In this document: positions 1 to 11,079 of the stretch, piece by piece | How the letters are laid out: each line of letters begins with the position of its first letter | How positions within the stretch are numbered: position 1 is the stretch's first letter | Source of the DNA: Stenotrophomonas sepilia | GTDB lineage: Bacteria; Pseudomonadota; Gammaproteobacteria; Xanthomonadales; Xanthomonadaceae | Direction: 5' to 3' | DNA length: 64,000 nucleotides | NCBI RefSeq assembly: GCF_003244875.1 | Contig: NZ_LXXZ01000073.1 | Span: 1-64,000, forward strand | Translations under genes and position numbers: made by a program | The notes under the pieces: generated by a model | Databases searched by the model: none | What the model saw: the letters and a program-made list of their open reading frames with translations, nothing else | What the model was told of the DNA's origin: nothing

Positions 1-196
1 GCATGGATGCGGCGACCGAGCCTACAGGGACGTATTTACGGCGCCCCCCGCAACCGGGCCCACCCCGCCAACCCACGGAATGCCAGCTTTTGACGTTGCT
101 CTGGCTCTGGCTCCGGCTCCTGCGGGTGCAGGGCTGCAAGCCCTGCAGACACCCCCTCGTGCACAATGGGGCCGACCCCGCCTGGACACCGTCCTG

Positions 197-811
197 ATGT
201 CGAGCAAGCCGTATTCAGAAGCCTGCGAGCGCAACCGCGAACCCATCGCCACCGCACTCGACCCGTGGATGGGCGACCGCCATCGGATGCTGGAGATCGG
301 CAGTGGTACCGGCCAGCACGCAGCCTTCTTCGCCGAGCGCTGGCCGTGGCTGCGCTGGCAGCCCAGCGACCATCCGGACCATCTGCCCGGCATCGAAGCC
401 TGGCGTGCGGAGGCCGCGCTGCTGAACCTGCTGCCGCCGGTGGCGCTGCAGGTGGAGCTGCCCCCGGCGACGGGCCTGGACCTTCCAGAAAGCAGCACGT
501 TCGACGCCGCATTCAGCGCCAACACGCTGCACATCATGGGCTGGGAGTACGTGCAGGTGCTGTTCGGCGCGCTGCCGCCACTGTTGCGTCACGGTGCGCT
601 GCTGGCGATCTACGGTCCGTTCAACTATGGCGGCCGCTATACCAGTGACAGCAATGCGCAGTTCGATGCCTGGCTGAAGGCGCGCGACCCGCGCAGCGGT
701 ATCCGCGACAGCGAAGCGGTGCAGGCGCTGGCGGCCGACAACGGGTTTACCCGGTTGGGTGACGTGGCGATGCCGGCCAATAACCGGTTGCTGCTGTGGC
801 GGTTGGGGTGA
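197..811 (+). CDS. DUF938 family SAM-dependent methyltransferase
   Basis: A protein of 204 residues of the DUF938 family, predicted to transfer a methyl group from S-adenosylmethionine to an unknown substrate in the cytoplasm. The SAM-binding glycine loop reads EIGSGTGQHAAFF near residue 35, and the acidic/aromatic continuation PSDHPDHLPGI follows. The ATG at 197 is preferred over in-frame codons upstream because the family begins close to the SKPYSEACERNREPI segment. The gene ends exactly where the convergent hipA begins: the two stop codons are adjacent with no gap. The substrate cannot be told from sequence. Confidence 0.85.
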   Translation: MSSKPYSEACERNREPIATALDPWMGDRHRMLEIGSGTGQHAAFFAERWPWLRWQPSDHPDHLPGIEAWRAEAALLNLLPPVALQVELPPATGLDLPESSTFDAAFSANTLHIMGWEYVQVLFGALPPLLRHGALLAIYGPFNYGGRYTSDSNAQFDAWLKARDPRSGIRDSEAVQALAADNGFTRLGDVAMPANNRLLLWRLG

Positions 812-2137
812 TCAGGCCTCCGGTGCCATGCTGGAAAGGCGTGCCGCAGCAGCACGCAGTCCCTGGAAAATAGGTCCGGACACGTTGGAAGGGAAATCAT
901 CCGGGAGCTGACGCGTGACCTGTGCGATGGCAGGTTCCACGGATTCCAGCAGTGTCTCGATCCATGGTTCTGCGCCATCGCTTACACCGCAGACGCGAGC
1001 TGTTTCGTTCCAATGCCGTCGTCGAATATCCAGCAGACTTCGGTGTCGATTCCGTCCGTTGATACTCATGGCGAGCTTCGCATCACGAGGCTCCAGCTGG
1101 CCGGGTCCGCGGCCGAGAATGGGGTAGACCGAAAGCACGTCATAGATGGGCGTTAATCTGAAGCGGCCGCCAGCTTCAATGTGAACGCTGAAGTTCTTGG
1201 CATGGCCATCGATTGCAGCCAACATCCAGAAAAGAATCTGCGTCTTGAAGAAGGTCGCGCGGTCCTCGGAATGCTCGGATTGTCGAAGCAGATCCATGAT
1301 GGCCACGATGCCTGGGCCACCATCCGATTCATATTTCCTGGCGGCGGGCAGACCAAAGACCTGGCACATGTCTTCCTGTGGCAACCTCAGCCACCATCGG
1401 CGGTCCGCAGACAGACGGCGGTCGAATCGCTCAACAATGAGCGCGCGTTGGTCCTGGAAACGTCCCATTTGCGTCTCTGCAACGGGAATTCCGAAGGCGG
1501 AAAGCAGATGCATGCACAGCCACTCGTTCTCGACTGACTGGTGCATGTCTGCCCTCATGTTGCCGACCAGGCCTAGGGGCAACTTGAAGATATGAGTAGA
1601 AGGCGTGCTGCCGATGGGAATACACCACTGATCCTCGTGCAGAAGTAGCCCTGTCTTCTCCTGTGCACCGGCGATAGAGATTCGAAACTCGTCACTCGGA
1701 TGGTGCCTTGATCCTGGCAGTGCGGGTGCAGTAACTCCTCGCAGGATGTCCGCAACTTCGCCCTCATTCAATGGCCGGAATTGGATGCTCTGCAGATCGT
1801 TGGGTGTGGCTGCAACGGGTAGCAGCTGCACAGCGCCAACGCAATCCCGACCGATGGCCTCGAGAAGGTCAAAGGTTCCCGCTGAGCGGGTTGAAAAGCG
1901 ATCGCGTAGCCTGCTTCTGATCTCGCTGTTGTCAGGAAGAAGGTTGTCGAAGTAGTCGACAACCTTCTGTCCACGGTGACTTTCACCAAGTGGCAGCAAT
2001 GGGAGTGAGAGGGAAATAGGGCGTGGCGAACCAGACTCAAGCCAGTTTTGGGTGTAGGTAAGGCGCGGAGAGCTGTTCGAGTTCTGCTGCCATTTCGCTA
2101 CCTCTACACCGTTCATCCAGATCGCTAGCTCACTCAT
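812..2137 (-). CDS. hipA: HipA family toxin kinase
   Basis: Serine/threonine kinase toxin of a type II toxin-antitoxin pair; E. coli HipA phosphorylates glutamyl-tRNA synthetase and causes dormancy. The 441-residue product has the HipA N-terminal segment, the family motif GAQEKTGLLL near residue 162, the catalytic-loop motif DGHAKNFS and a following YDVLS metal-binding element, so the kinase looks intact. The ATG at 2137 is chosen over the in-frame upstream codon because it starts MSELAIWMNG as in the family and lies just 2 nt after the hipB stop. It is co-transcribed with hipB, which should repress the operon and neutralise the kinase. Confidence 0.9.
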   Translation of the reverse strand: MSELAIWMNGVEVAKWQQNSNSSPRLTYTQNWLESGSPRPISLSLPLLPLGESHRGQKVVDYFDNLLPDNSEIRSRLRDRFSTRSAGTFDLLEAIGRDCVGAVQLLPVAATPNDLQSIQFRPLNEGEVADILRGVTAPALPGSRHHPSDEFRISIAGAQEKTGLLLHEDQWCIPIGSTPSTHIFKLPLGLVGNMRADMHQSVENEWLCMHLLSAFGIPVAETQMGRFQDQRALIVERFDRRLSADRRWWLRLPQEDMCQVFGLPAARKYESDGGPGIVAIMDLLRQSEHSEDRATFFKTQILFWMLAAIDGHAKNFSVHIEAGGRFRLTPIYDVLSVYPILGRGPGQLEPRDAKLAMSINGRNRHRSLLDIRRRHWNETARVCGVSDGAEPWIETLLESVEPAIAQVTRQLPDDFPSNVSGPIFQGLRAAAARLSSMAPEA

Positions 2138-2139
2138 CG

Positions 2140-2394
2140 CTACCATTCCATATCTTGATTGCTTGAGCGCTCCGTCCCCTGCTGTAGAGTCACCTCGATT
2201 CCTAGTACCGCCCACACCTTCATCAGGCGCCCAAACGAAGCTGTTTCTGGTTCGTGCTCCAGAGCTGTCACCGCTTGGCGGCTGATACCCAGTTGTTTGC
2301 CAAGATCTGTCTGTGTCAGGCCCGCCTGCTTGCGAAACGCTTTCATGAGCGAGCCCAACTGTTGGGGAGTTCGGACAACAAACTTGACTGCCAC
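2140..2394 (-). CDS. hipB: HipB-like antitoxin, XRE-family repressor
   Basis: Small DNA-binding antitoxin with one helix-turn-helix of the XRE/Cro type (QAGLTQTDLGKQLGISRQAV), expected to bind HipA and repress the operon. Start choice: a longer frame opens upstream, but a GTG at 2394 is preceded at the right spacing by the strong ribosome-binding site GAAGGAGAAAG, giving 84 residues beginning VAVKFVVRTPQQLG, a normal HipB size. hipA follows 2 nt downstream. A repeat-rich operator lies upstream at 2509-2600. Confidence 0.85.
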   Translation of the reverse strand: MAVKFVVRTPQQLGSLMKAFRKQAGLTQTDLGKQLGISRQAVTALEHEPETASFGRLMKVWAVLGIEVTLQQGTERSSNQDMEW

Positions 2395-2508
2395 AGAGCT
2401 TTCTCCTTCATCGGCGATGCGCTGGTCAGGCGAGCGCGGGTGGTAGGCGCGCCGATACAAGCCCTTCCGCTGCAAACGAGTCAGTACCCTGCGCTCGACG
2501 ATAGCAAT

Positions 2509-2600
2509 CCATAGGTTGCTTCGTTGTAAGGCAACCTATAGCTTTCTTATTTGAAATGCAACCTATAGCTTTCTTATTTGGAATGCAACTTATAGCTTGC
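2509..2600 (-). promoter_or_regulatory. hipBA operator/promoter with inverted and direct repeats
   Basis: An imperfect inverted repeat, CCATAGGTTGC (2509-2519) and GCAACCTATAG (2531-2541), sits 11 bp apart. The right arm is also the head of a 27-bp direct repeat present at 2531-2557 and 2558-2584 (one mismatch), plus a partial third copy from 2585. Known HipB operators are spaced inverted repeats bound cooperatively, so these are the probable HipB sites. In the operon direction the units also offer TTGCAT and TATAGG hexamers, so binding would cover the promoter. The assignment is inferred from position and symmetry. Confidence 0.65.
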
Positions 2601-2620
2601 CCCGCTTCTTGCGTCCTTTC

Positions 2621-5600
2621 TCAAGCCACCTGCACGATATGCAGCGCCTTCGGGTTGCGCCACTGCGCCAGCAGGGCCGCTTCCCGCGCCTTGGCCTGCG
2701 CGAAGTGGGCTTCCTTGACATGGCCGAAGCCGCGGATGTGCTCGGGAATGCTGGCGATCTCCACCGCCAGCGACAGACGGTCGTCCTCCAGCCCGTCCAG
2801 CAGCACCTGCACCGTCGCCTCGTAATCAGCAATCAGCTTGCGCTCCATGCGGCGCTCCTCGGTGCGTCCGAACACATCGAAGCGGCCGCCACGCAGGAAC
2901 TTCAGCTTCGCCAACAGACCGAAGGCCTTGAACATCCACGGGCCGTATTCCTTCTTCAGCAGCCGTCCCTGCTCGTCCTTCTTCGCGAACAGCGGCGGTG
3001 CCAGATGGAAGCGCAGCTGGTAGTCGCCCTCGAACTGCTGCTGCAGGCGGCGCTGGAAGTCGCCGCTGGTGTACAGGCGCGCCACTTCGTACTCGTCCTT
3101 GTAGGCCATCAGCTTGAACAGGTAGCGCGCCACGGTCTCGGTCAGCGCAGTGGAACCGCCGATGCGGTCGGCTTCGGTGGCGCGTACGCGCGCTACCAGG
3201 TCACGGTAGCGCCTGGCGTAGGCGGCATCCTGGTACTCGACCAGGAACGCGGCGCGGCGCTCGATCATTTCATCCAGCGAGCGCGACAGGCGGGCGTCGT
3301 CCAGCGGCAGGAACGCCACGTCGCCACCGTGCGAGGGCAGGCCACGCAGTTCGCGTTCGTCGCCGGTGTTGCGCGGTGCCGCAGTGGCACCCCATTCATT
3401 GCCCTCCCACTCGCCTGGCGGCAGCGGATGCAGCGGGCCCGGGGTGGATTCGGTATCGGTATGGCGGTTGCGCACCAGGCCGGCGGCCTGCTGCACCGCC
3501 TGCGGATCGACCACGGCCAGTCGGCCCCAGGCGAACGCCTGCTGGTTCATCGCCACGGCGGCGCCATTGAGCTCGATGGCGCGCATCAGTGACTCGAACG
3601 AGAGCGGCACCAGGCCCTGCTGCCAGGCGTAGCCGAGGATGAACAGGTTGGCGGCAATGGCATCGCCCAGCAGCGCGGTGGCCAGTTGGGTGGCATCGAG
3701 CAGCAACGGCTCCTGGCCGCCCAGTGCCACGCGCACGCCGGCGATGATGTCGGCGGCGGGGAACTGCATGTCTGGGCGAGTGGTGAAGGTGCCTGGCATC
3801 GCTTCGTAAGTGTTCAGCACCACCTGCGAACGGCCGGCACGGACCTTCGACAGCGCCCAGTAATCGTTGACCACCACCATGTCGCAGCCCAGCACCAGGT
3901 CGGCCTCGCCAGCGGCGATGCGCACGGCATGGATGTCTTCAGGGCGACGGGCAATGCGGATGTGCGTGGTCACCGCGCCGCCCTTCTGCGCCAGGCCGGT
4001 CTGGTCGAGCACGGTTGCACCCTTGCCTTCCAGGTGACCGGCCATGCCCAGCAGCGCACCGATGGTCACCACGCCGGTACCGCCGACGCCGGTGATCAGG
4101 ATGTTCCAGGGCTGTTCCAGGCTGTCGCGGAGGGTCGGCGCCGGCAGGTTGTCCAGCAGCGTGGACGCATCGCGCTTGCTGCCCTTGCGCGGCTGGCCAC
4201 CGTGCACGGTGACGAAGCTGGGGCAGAAGCCGTTCACGCAGGAATAGTCCTTGTTGCAGTTGGACTGGTCGATCTCGCGCTTGCGCCCGAACTCGGTTTC
4301 CTTCGGCAGCACCGACACGCAGAAGCTCTTCTTCCCGCAGTCACCGCAGCCTTCGCAGACCAGCGAGTTGATCATCACCCGCTTCTGCGGGTCTTCCAGC
4401 TTGCCTCGCTTGCGGCGGCGACGCTTCTCGGTGGCGCAGGTCTGTTCGTAGATCAGGATCGACACACCCTTTACTTCGCGCAGGCGCTTCTGCACTTCGT
4501 CCAGTTCGCTGCGGTCATGGAACTCGACGTCGCTGGGGAAGTGCTCGCGCTGGCCGGTCCACTTGCCGATGTTGTCCGACAGCACCACGATGGTGTGGAT
4601 GCCTTCGGCGCGCATCTGCTTTGCAATGTCCGGCACGCTCAGCGGACCGTCCACCGGCTGGCCGCCGGTCATCGCCACCGCATCGTTGTAGAGGATCTTG
4701 TAGGTGATGTTGACGCCAGCGGCGACCGCCTGGCGGATCGCCAGCGAGCCGCTGTGGAAGTAGGTGCCGTCGCCGAGGTTCTGGAACACGTGCGGGGTAT
4801 CGGTGAACGGCGCCTGCCCGGCCCAGGTCACGCCTTCGCCGCCCATGTGGGTGAAGGTGTCGGTGCTGCGGTCCATCCAGGTCACCATGTAATGGCAACC
4901 AATGCCGGCCAGCGCACGCGAGCCTTCCGGCACGTTGGTGGAGGTGTTGTGCGGGCAGCCCGAGCAGTAATGCGGTACGCGCGGGAAGCTGGCGCGCGGC
5001 AACGCAAGCTCGGCTTCCTTCTCCTGCATCCACTGCAGCCGCTGCTCGATCGATGCGTTGTTGAAGAACTTCTGGATGCGGCGGCCGATCACGCCGGCGA
5101 TGGTGGCCGGGGTCAGCTCGCCGGTGGACGGCAGGATCCATTCGCCAGTCTCGTCATACTTGCCGACGATGGACGGGCGCTGGCCCCAGCTGGCCGGCCA
5201 GTTGAAGAACTGTTCCTTCATCTGACGCTCGATGAAGGCACGCTTTTCCTCCACCACGATGATGTCTTCCAGGCCCTGCGCGAAGCGCGCGATGCCCTGC
5301 GGCTCCAGCGGCCAGGTCATGCCGACCTTGTACACGCGGATGCCGATGTCGGCGCAGGCGGCTTCGTCCAGGCCCAGGTATTCCAGCGCCTGCAGCACGT
5401 CCAGGTAGCTCTTGCCGGTGGTGACGATGCCCAGCCGCGCGCGCGGCGCGTCCATCACCACCTTGTCGATGCCGTTGGCGCGGGCGAACGCCTGTGCGGC
5501 CTTCACCGCATAGCGGTGCAGGCGCATTTCCTGGTCCAGCGGCGGGTCCGGCCAGCGGATGTTGAGACCGCCCGAAGGCATCTCGAAGTCTTCCGGCAGC

Positions 5601-6307
5601 ACGATGCGGCGCGCCATCGGGTCGACCTCGACCGAGGCCGACGATTCGACTGTCTCGGCGATCGTCTTGAAGCCGACCCAGCGCCCGGTATAGCGGCTCA
5701 TCGCCCACCCCAGCAGGCCCATGTCGAGGATGTCCTGCACACCGGCCGGATTCAGTACCGGCATCATCGCGCTGACGAACTCGTCCTCGCTGCCATGCGG
5801 CAGGGTTGAACTGCGGCAGGCATGGTCATCGGCGGCCAGTGCCAGCACCCCGCCGTAGCGCGAGGTGCCGGCGGCATTGGCGTGCTTGAACACGTCGCCG
5901 CAGCGGTCCACGCCCGGGCCCTTGCCGTACCACATGCCGAACACGCCCTGCACGTTGGCGCCGGGGAACAGGTTGGTCTGCTGGGTGCCCCACACCATGG
6001 TGGCGCCCAGGTCCTCGTTCAGGCCGGGGGTGAACTTCACCTTGGCCGCGTCGAGGTGTTTGCGTGCGCGCCACAGCTCCAGGTCGAAGCCGCCCAGCGG
6101 GCTGCCGCGGTAGCCGCTGACGAAGCCGGCGCTGTCGATGCCTTCGTGTGCGTCGCGCAGCCGCTGCATCAGTGGCAGCTTCACCAGCGCCTGCACGCCA
6201 CTCAGGTAGATCCGCCCCTCGTCGCGGGTGTACTTGTGGTCGAGCGTGTAGTCACGGTCGATCAGGTCGGTGGAGGAGGGCGACGTGAGTTGCGCGGTAC
6301 TGGTCAT
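2621..6307 (-). CDS. indolepyruvate ferredoxin oxidoreductase, fused alpha/gamma type
   Basis: Large single-chain 2-ketoacid oxidoreductase (about 1228 residues) that oxidatively decarboxylates arylpyruvates such as indolepyruvate to the acyl-CoA, passing electrons to ferredoxin. The order is an N-terminal transketolase-like region, a CSGCPHN motif near residue 446 followed by the thiamin-diphosphate-binding part, a cysteine cluster CEGCGDCG near 648 for an iron-sulfur centre, then a gamma-type domain beginning GVGGTGVVTIGALLG near 736 with the DQTGLAQKGG motif. The start MTSTAQLTS at 6307 is taken because residues upstream are proline-rich and unlike the family. This fused form is common in aerobic proteobacteria that degrade aromatic amino acids. 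Confidence 0.9.
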   Translation of the reverse strand: MTSTAQLTSPSSTDLIDRDYTLDHKYTRDEGRIYLSGVQALVKLPLMQRLRDAHEGIDSAGFVSGYRGSPLGGFDLELWRARKHLDAAKVKFTPGLNEDLGATMVWGTQQTNLFPGANVQGVFGMWYGKGPGVDRCGDVFKHANAAGTSRYGGVLALAADDHACRSSTLPHGSEDEFVSAMMPVLNPAGVQDILDMGLLGWAMSRYTGRWVGFKTIAETVESSASVEVDPMARRIVLPEDFEMPSGGLNIRWPDPPLDQEMRLHRYAVKAAQAFARANGIDKVVMDAPRARLGIVTTGKSYLDVLQALEYLGLDEAACADIGIRVYKVGMTWPLEPQGIARFAQGLEDIIVVEEKRAFIERQMKEQFFNWPASWGQRPSIVGKYDETGEWILPSTGELTPATIAGVIGRRIQKFFNNASIEQRLQWMQEKEAELALPRASFPRVPHYCSGCPHNTSTNVPEGSRALAGIGCHYMVTWMDRSTDTFTHMGGEGVTWAGQAPFTDTPHVFQNLGDGTYFHSGSLAIRQAVAAGVNITYKILYNDAVAMTGGQPVDGPLSVPDIAKQMRAEGIHTIVVLSDNIGKWTGQREHFPSDVEFHDRSELDEVQKRLREVKGVSILIYEQTCATEKRRRRKRGKLEDPQKRVMINSLVCEGCGDCGKKSFCVSVLPKETEFGRKREIDQSNCNKDYSCVNGFCPSFVTVHGGQPRKGSKRDASTLLDNLPAPTLRDSLEQPWNILITGVGGTGVVTIGALLGMAGHLEGKGATVLDQTGLAQKGGAVTTHIRIARRPEDIHAVRIAAGEADLVLGCDMVVVNDYWALSKVRAGRSQVVLNTYEAMPGTFTTRPDMQFPAADIIAGVRVALGGQEPLLLDATQLATALLGDAIAANLFILGYAWQQGLVPLSFESLMRAIELNGAAVAMNQQAFAWGRLAVVDPQAVQQAAGLVRNRHTDTESTPGPLHPLPPGEWEGNEWGATAAPRNTGDERELRGLPSHGGDVAFLPLDDARLSRSLDEMIERRAAFLVEYQDAAYARRYRDLVARVRATEADRIGGSTALTETVARYLFKLMAYKDEYEVARLYTSGDFQRRLQQQFEGDYQLRFHLAPPLFAKKDEQGRLLKKEYGPWMFKAFGLLAKLKFLRGGRFDVFGRTEERRMERKLIADYEATVQVLLDGLEDDRLSLAVEIASIPEHIRGFGHVKEAHFAQAKAREAALLAQWRNPKALHIVQVA

Positions 6308-6477
6308 GGCTGGCCCGGTCAGGATCGGCTGGCACCGGCCGCGTGCAGGCACGCGGCGGGAAAGGCGCGAATTGTAGCAGCGAGGCCCGGCCGCCCCGGC
6401 ACTCGCGCCGGCGGCCATGCTGGGGTTAGGATCGGGGAGAGAGAGAGGGGGCTGCGGTTGCGGCCTGGGGAGAAGGG

Positions 6478-7113
6478 ATGTCAGTTGCAGGAAAGATCCT
6501 GGGCAGCATGTTGCTGGTCTCGGGAACGGCCCCGGTGTGGGCCGCGCCGGCGGTGCCGGCACCACAGGAGTTCTACTTCGACAGCGATGCGGCCGCCGTG
6601 CCCATGATCGTGGTCCAGTCCGACGGGGATGAGCTGGTGGCGCAGCTGCTCAAGCAGCGCGAGCGCGGCCGGCGGACCGTGGAGGCCACCGTGCAGCTGG
6701 CGTCGGTGGCCATTGCCCAGGGCCGTACCGAACTGGGTGAACAGCTGTATCGCGAAGCGCTGAAGGATGCGCCGGTGCAGGGCAGCCTGGGCCGTGGCGT
6801 GCGCTGGAACTACGGCTGGGACCTGCTGCGTCAGGGCCAGCCCGAAGCCGCCCTGGAGCAATGGCAGGCCGCTGCCGGTGGTTCGCTGAGCAAGCCGGGC
6901 TGGTTGCCACCGACCTATGCGCTGGCGCTGTGGCGGGCCGGGCGGAAGCAGGAGGCGGTGCAGTGGTATGCCGCCGCAGTGCGTACCGAGCCGACGCAAT
7001 GGAGCGACAGCAGCCGCTATGCGCAGTTGTTGCCGTTGTGGCGAGACGACGAGCGTGCCTCGCTGGCGGAAGTGCAGCAGGCGTGGGCGGCCGCGCCGCC
7101 GGCCTGGCCCTGA
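6478..7113 (+). CDS. secreted tetratricopeptide-repeat-like protein
   Basis: A 211-residue protein with a signal peptide (MSVAGKILGSMLLVSGTAPVWA) and two to three degenerate helical repeats of TPR type, for example ELGEQLYREALKDAP and PEAALEQWQAAAGG. These resemble protein-protein interaction repeats working in the periplasm. A GAGAAGGG ribosome-binding site precedes the ATG. It is divergent from the indolepyruvate oxidoreductase gene and stands alone. No enzymatic motif is visible, and the function is unknown. Confidence 0.7.
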   Translation: MSVAGKILGSMLLVSGTAPVWAAPAVPAPQEFYFDSDAAAVPMIVVQSDGDELVAQLLKQRERGRRTVEATVQLASVAIAQGRTELGEQLYREALKDAPVQGSLGRGVRWNYGWDLLRQGQPEAALEQWQAAAGGSLSKPGWLPPTYALALWRAGRKQEAVQWYAAAVRTEPTQWSDSSRYAQLLPLWRDDERASLAEVQQAWAAAPPAWP

Positions 7114-7149
7114 GGGTAGGGGGCGGCCGGGTTGCACCCGGCACCCGCA

Positions 7150-7185
7150 GAAGCAACAGCCGAAGCAACAGCCGAAGCAACAGCA
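7150..7185 (+). repeat. three tandem 12-bp repeats (GAAGCAACAGCC)
   Basis: Three consecutive copies of GAAGCAACAGCC, the last with one changed base, lie just after the TPR gene in non-coding DNA. The copy number of such short tandem repeats commonly varies among strains. Confidence 0.8.
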
Positions 7186-7213
7186 ACAGCGGGCAATCCG
7201 CGGGCGGGATGGC

Positions 7214-7470
7214 GGGGTGGTGTGGGTTGGCAGGACACGCCGTAAACCCCGCTCCGCGGCCCGGCCCAGCCGCTGGAGGCTGGGCGTTCGGGCGCTTGCG
7301 AAGCAGTGCTTCGCAAGCAAAGCGCCCTCACCCATGGGGGCTCGATGGCGCCTTGCTCGTGTGCGCAGTCCTGCGCACACGGCAAGACCGGGGTTGGGCG
7401 TCCTGACCAACCCGCCCGACGCATGCCTCGGGCCCATGGCGCCAACGGTCCTGCCAACCCACACCGCCCC
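7214..7470. repeat. nested palindromic element bounded by 23-bp inverted repeats
   Basis: The element is closed by arms GGGGTGGTGTGGGTTGGC... at 7214-7236 and its complement at 7448-7470 (22 of 23 match). Inside are two perfect hairpins: GCTTGCGAAGCA/TGCTTCGCAAGC (7294-7318, further flanked by GGGCGC/GCGCCC) and CGTGTGCGCAG/CTGCGCACACG (7358-7381, flanked by CTTG/CAAG). No credible coding frame runs through it. It looks like a miniature non-autonomous element or a structured RNA; no target-site duplication could be identified. Confidence 0.6.
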
Positions 7471-7497
7471 ACCTCTGACGGTTCGACGCTGCTGTTG

Positions 7498-7548
7498 GTA
7501 GGTGTCGACCTTGGGCGACACGGTAGATCCACGCCATGCGTGGATGAA
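7498..7548. repeat. SMAG-type GTAG palindromes (two, adjacent)
   Basis: GTAG followed by the imperfect stem GTGTCGACC/GGCGACAC (from 7498), then GTAG and the stem ATCCACGC/GCGTGGAT (7523-7548). The GTAG head plus short stem-loop is the signature of the SMAG repeats of S. maltophilia. The rest of the gap 7549-7692 holds only a further short stem (GCCGAGC/GGCTCGGC near 7590) and no gene. Confidence 0.7.
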
Positions 7549-7642
7549 TCTGCATCGGAATCGAGTATCCGATATCTGATCGAAAGGCAGCCGAGCGTGG
7601 GCTCGGCTCGACAAAAAGCAGCCAGCCAAGCGCGGCTTTTGA

Positions 7643-9931
<2,289 letters not shown>

Positions 9932-9980
9932 TGCCTGCCTCACTTCTCCTGCTGCATCCTCCTCTCCATGGAAACCCGCG

Positions 9981-10457
9981 ATGCGTGAACTGATCCTGCT
10001 GCGCCATGCCCATGCCGAACCCGCCGTTTCCGGCCAGGCCGACCTCGACCGGCCGCTGTCGCCGGTGGGGCTGGCCGAAGCTGAAGCTGCCGGCAAGTGG
10101 TTGAAGGAAAACAAGCTGCTGCCGGACTGCGTGCTGTGCTCGCCGTCGCGACGTACCCGTGAGACCCTGGAAGCGGTGATGACGGCCATCGGCTATGTCG
10201 AGAAGCGCCTGGAAGACCGGATCTACGAAGCCACCCCGGGCACCCTGGCGGCGCTGGTGGACGAGCGTCGCGACCTGGACCGGGTGCTGATCGTGGGCCA
10301 CAACCCGGGCCTGGAGCAGCTGGTGGCCCTGATGACCGACGGCACCAGCAGCGACTACCGCGGCATGCCGCCGGGCGGCGTGGCCGTCCTCGGCTTCCCG
10401 CGCGAGGTCTCGATCGAGCCGGGCGTGGCCAGCCTGAACGCGTTCTGGTGGCCGTGA
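9981..10457 (+). CDS. sixA: phosphohistidine phosphatase SixA
   Basis: Histidine-phosphatase superfamily protein of 158 residues with the catalytic LLRHAHA motif at residues 5-11 and the second histidine in VGHNPGLEQL near residue 97. SixA removes phosphate from histidine residues of phosphotransfer proteins in E. coli. Length matches the family. It is followed after 4 nt by a yceI-like gene, suggesting co-transcription. Confidence 0.9.
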   Translation: MRELILLRHAHAEPAVSGQADLDRPLSPVGLAEAEAAGKWLKENKLLPDCVLCSPSRRTRETLEAVMTAIGYVEKRLEDRIYEATPGTLAALVDERRDLDRVLIVGHNPGLEQLVALMTDGTSSDYRGMPPGGVAVLGFPREVSIEPGVASLNAFWWP

Positions 10458-10461
10458 TCCG

Positions 10462-11079
10462 ATGAGCCAGGCGCGGCGCAGCCGCTTCCTGCTGCCCGCG
10501 TTGCTGGCGCTTGGCCCGGCCTGGGCCGCCGTGCCCCCACCAACGCCGTTGCCGCCGGTGTCCGCCGAAGCACCGCGGGTAATGCGCCTGGATACCCAGC
10601 GCTCGCGGATCGGTTTCGAGGTGCGGACCCGTTTCGGCCAGCGCATCGAAGGCGTATTCCCGCACTTCGAGGGGCGCATCGAGATCCTGTCCGACGGGCG
10701 CCACCAGGTGCACCTGAAGATGTTCACCCGTTCGGTGGAGATCCCTGGCAAGGCGCGCTACACCGGCTGGATGCGCGGCGAAGAGTTCTTCGATGCAGGG
10801 CGCCATCCGGTGGTCGAGTTCGACTCGCTGCCATACTGGCCGGAGACGGTGGAACAGGGTGGCGACATCAACGGCCGGCTGACCCTGCGCGGCGTCAGCC
10901 ATCCCGAGTCGCTGCGGGTCGAGAAGGCGGAGTGCGCCCGACCCGGCTATGATTGCGATGTCGTCAGCCGCGGTACCGTGCAGCGAGGCCGGTATGGAAT
11001 GGACAGCTGGCAGCTAGCCCTGAGTGACCGAGTGACCTTCGTATTACGTGCGCGCCTGAGCGAGGCGCCGAAACCGTGA
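10462..11079 (+). CDS. YceI-family periplasmic protein
   Basis: A 205-residue exported protein (signal peptide ending near PAWA) whose remainder matches the YceI lipocalin-like barrel: RSRIGFEVRTRFG, a middle EFFDAGRHPVVEFDS motif and RLTLRGVSHPESL. Family members bind polyprenoid or lipid ligands in the periplasm; the physiological ligand here is unknown. Its stop codon overlaps the GTG start of the phospholipase D gene, so the two are translationally coupled. Confidence 0.88.
   Translation: MSQARRSRFLLPALLALGPAWAAVPPPTPLPPVSAEAPRVMRLDTQRSRIGFEVRTRFGQRIEGVFPHFEGRIEILSDGRHQVHLKMFTRSVEIPGKARYTGWMRGEEFFDAGRHPVVEFDSLPYWPETVEQGGDINGRLTLRGVSHPESLRVEKAECARPGYDCDVVSRGTVQRGRYGMDSWQLALSDRVTFVLRARLSEAPKP

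Noticed and set aside
2531..2600. Repeats before hipB as a CRISPR array
   Set aside because: The 27-bp repeats are contiguous with no spacers, there are fewer than three full copies and no cas genes; an operator is the better reading.
3686..5809. 707-codon plus-strand frame inside the indolepyruvate oxidoreductase gene
   Set aside because: Antisense shadow; histidine- and alanine-rich composition with no motifs, while the minus-strand product has clear cofactor motifs.
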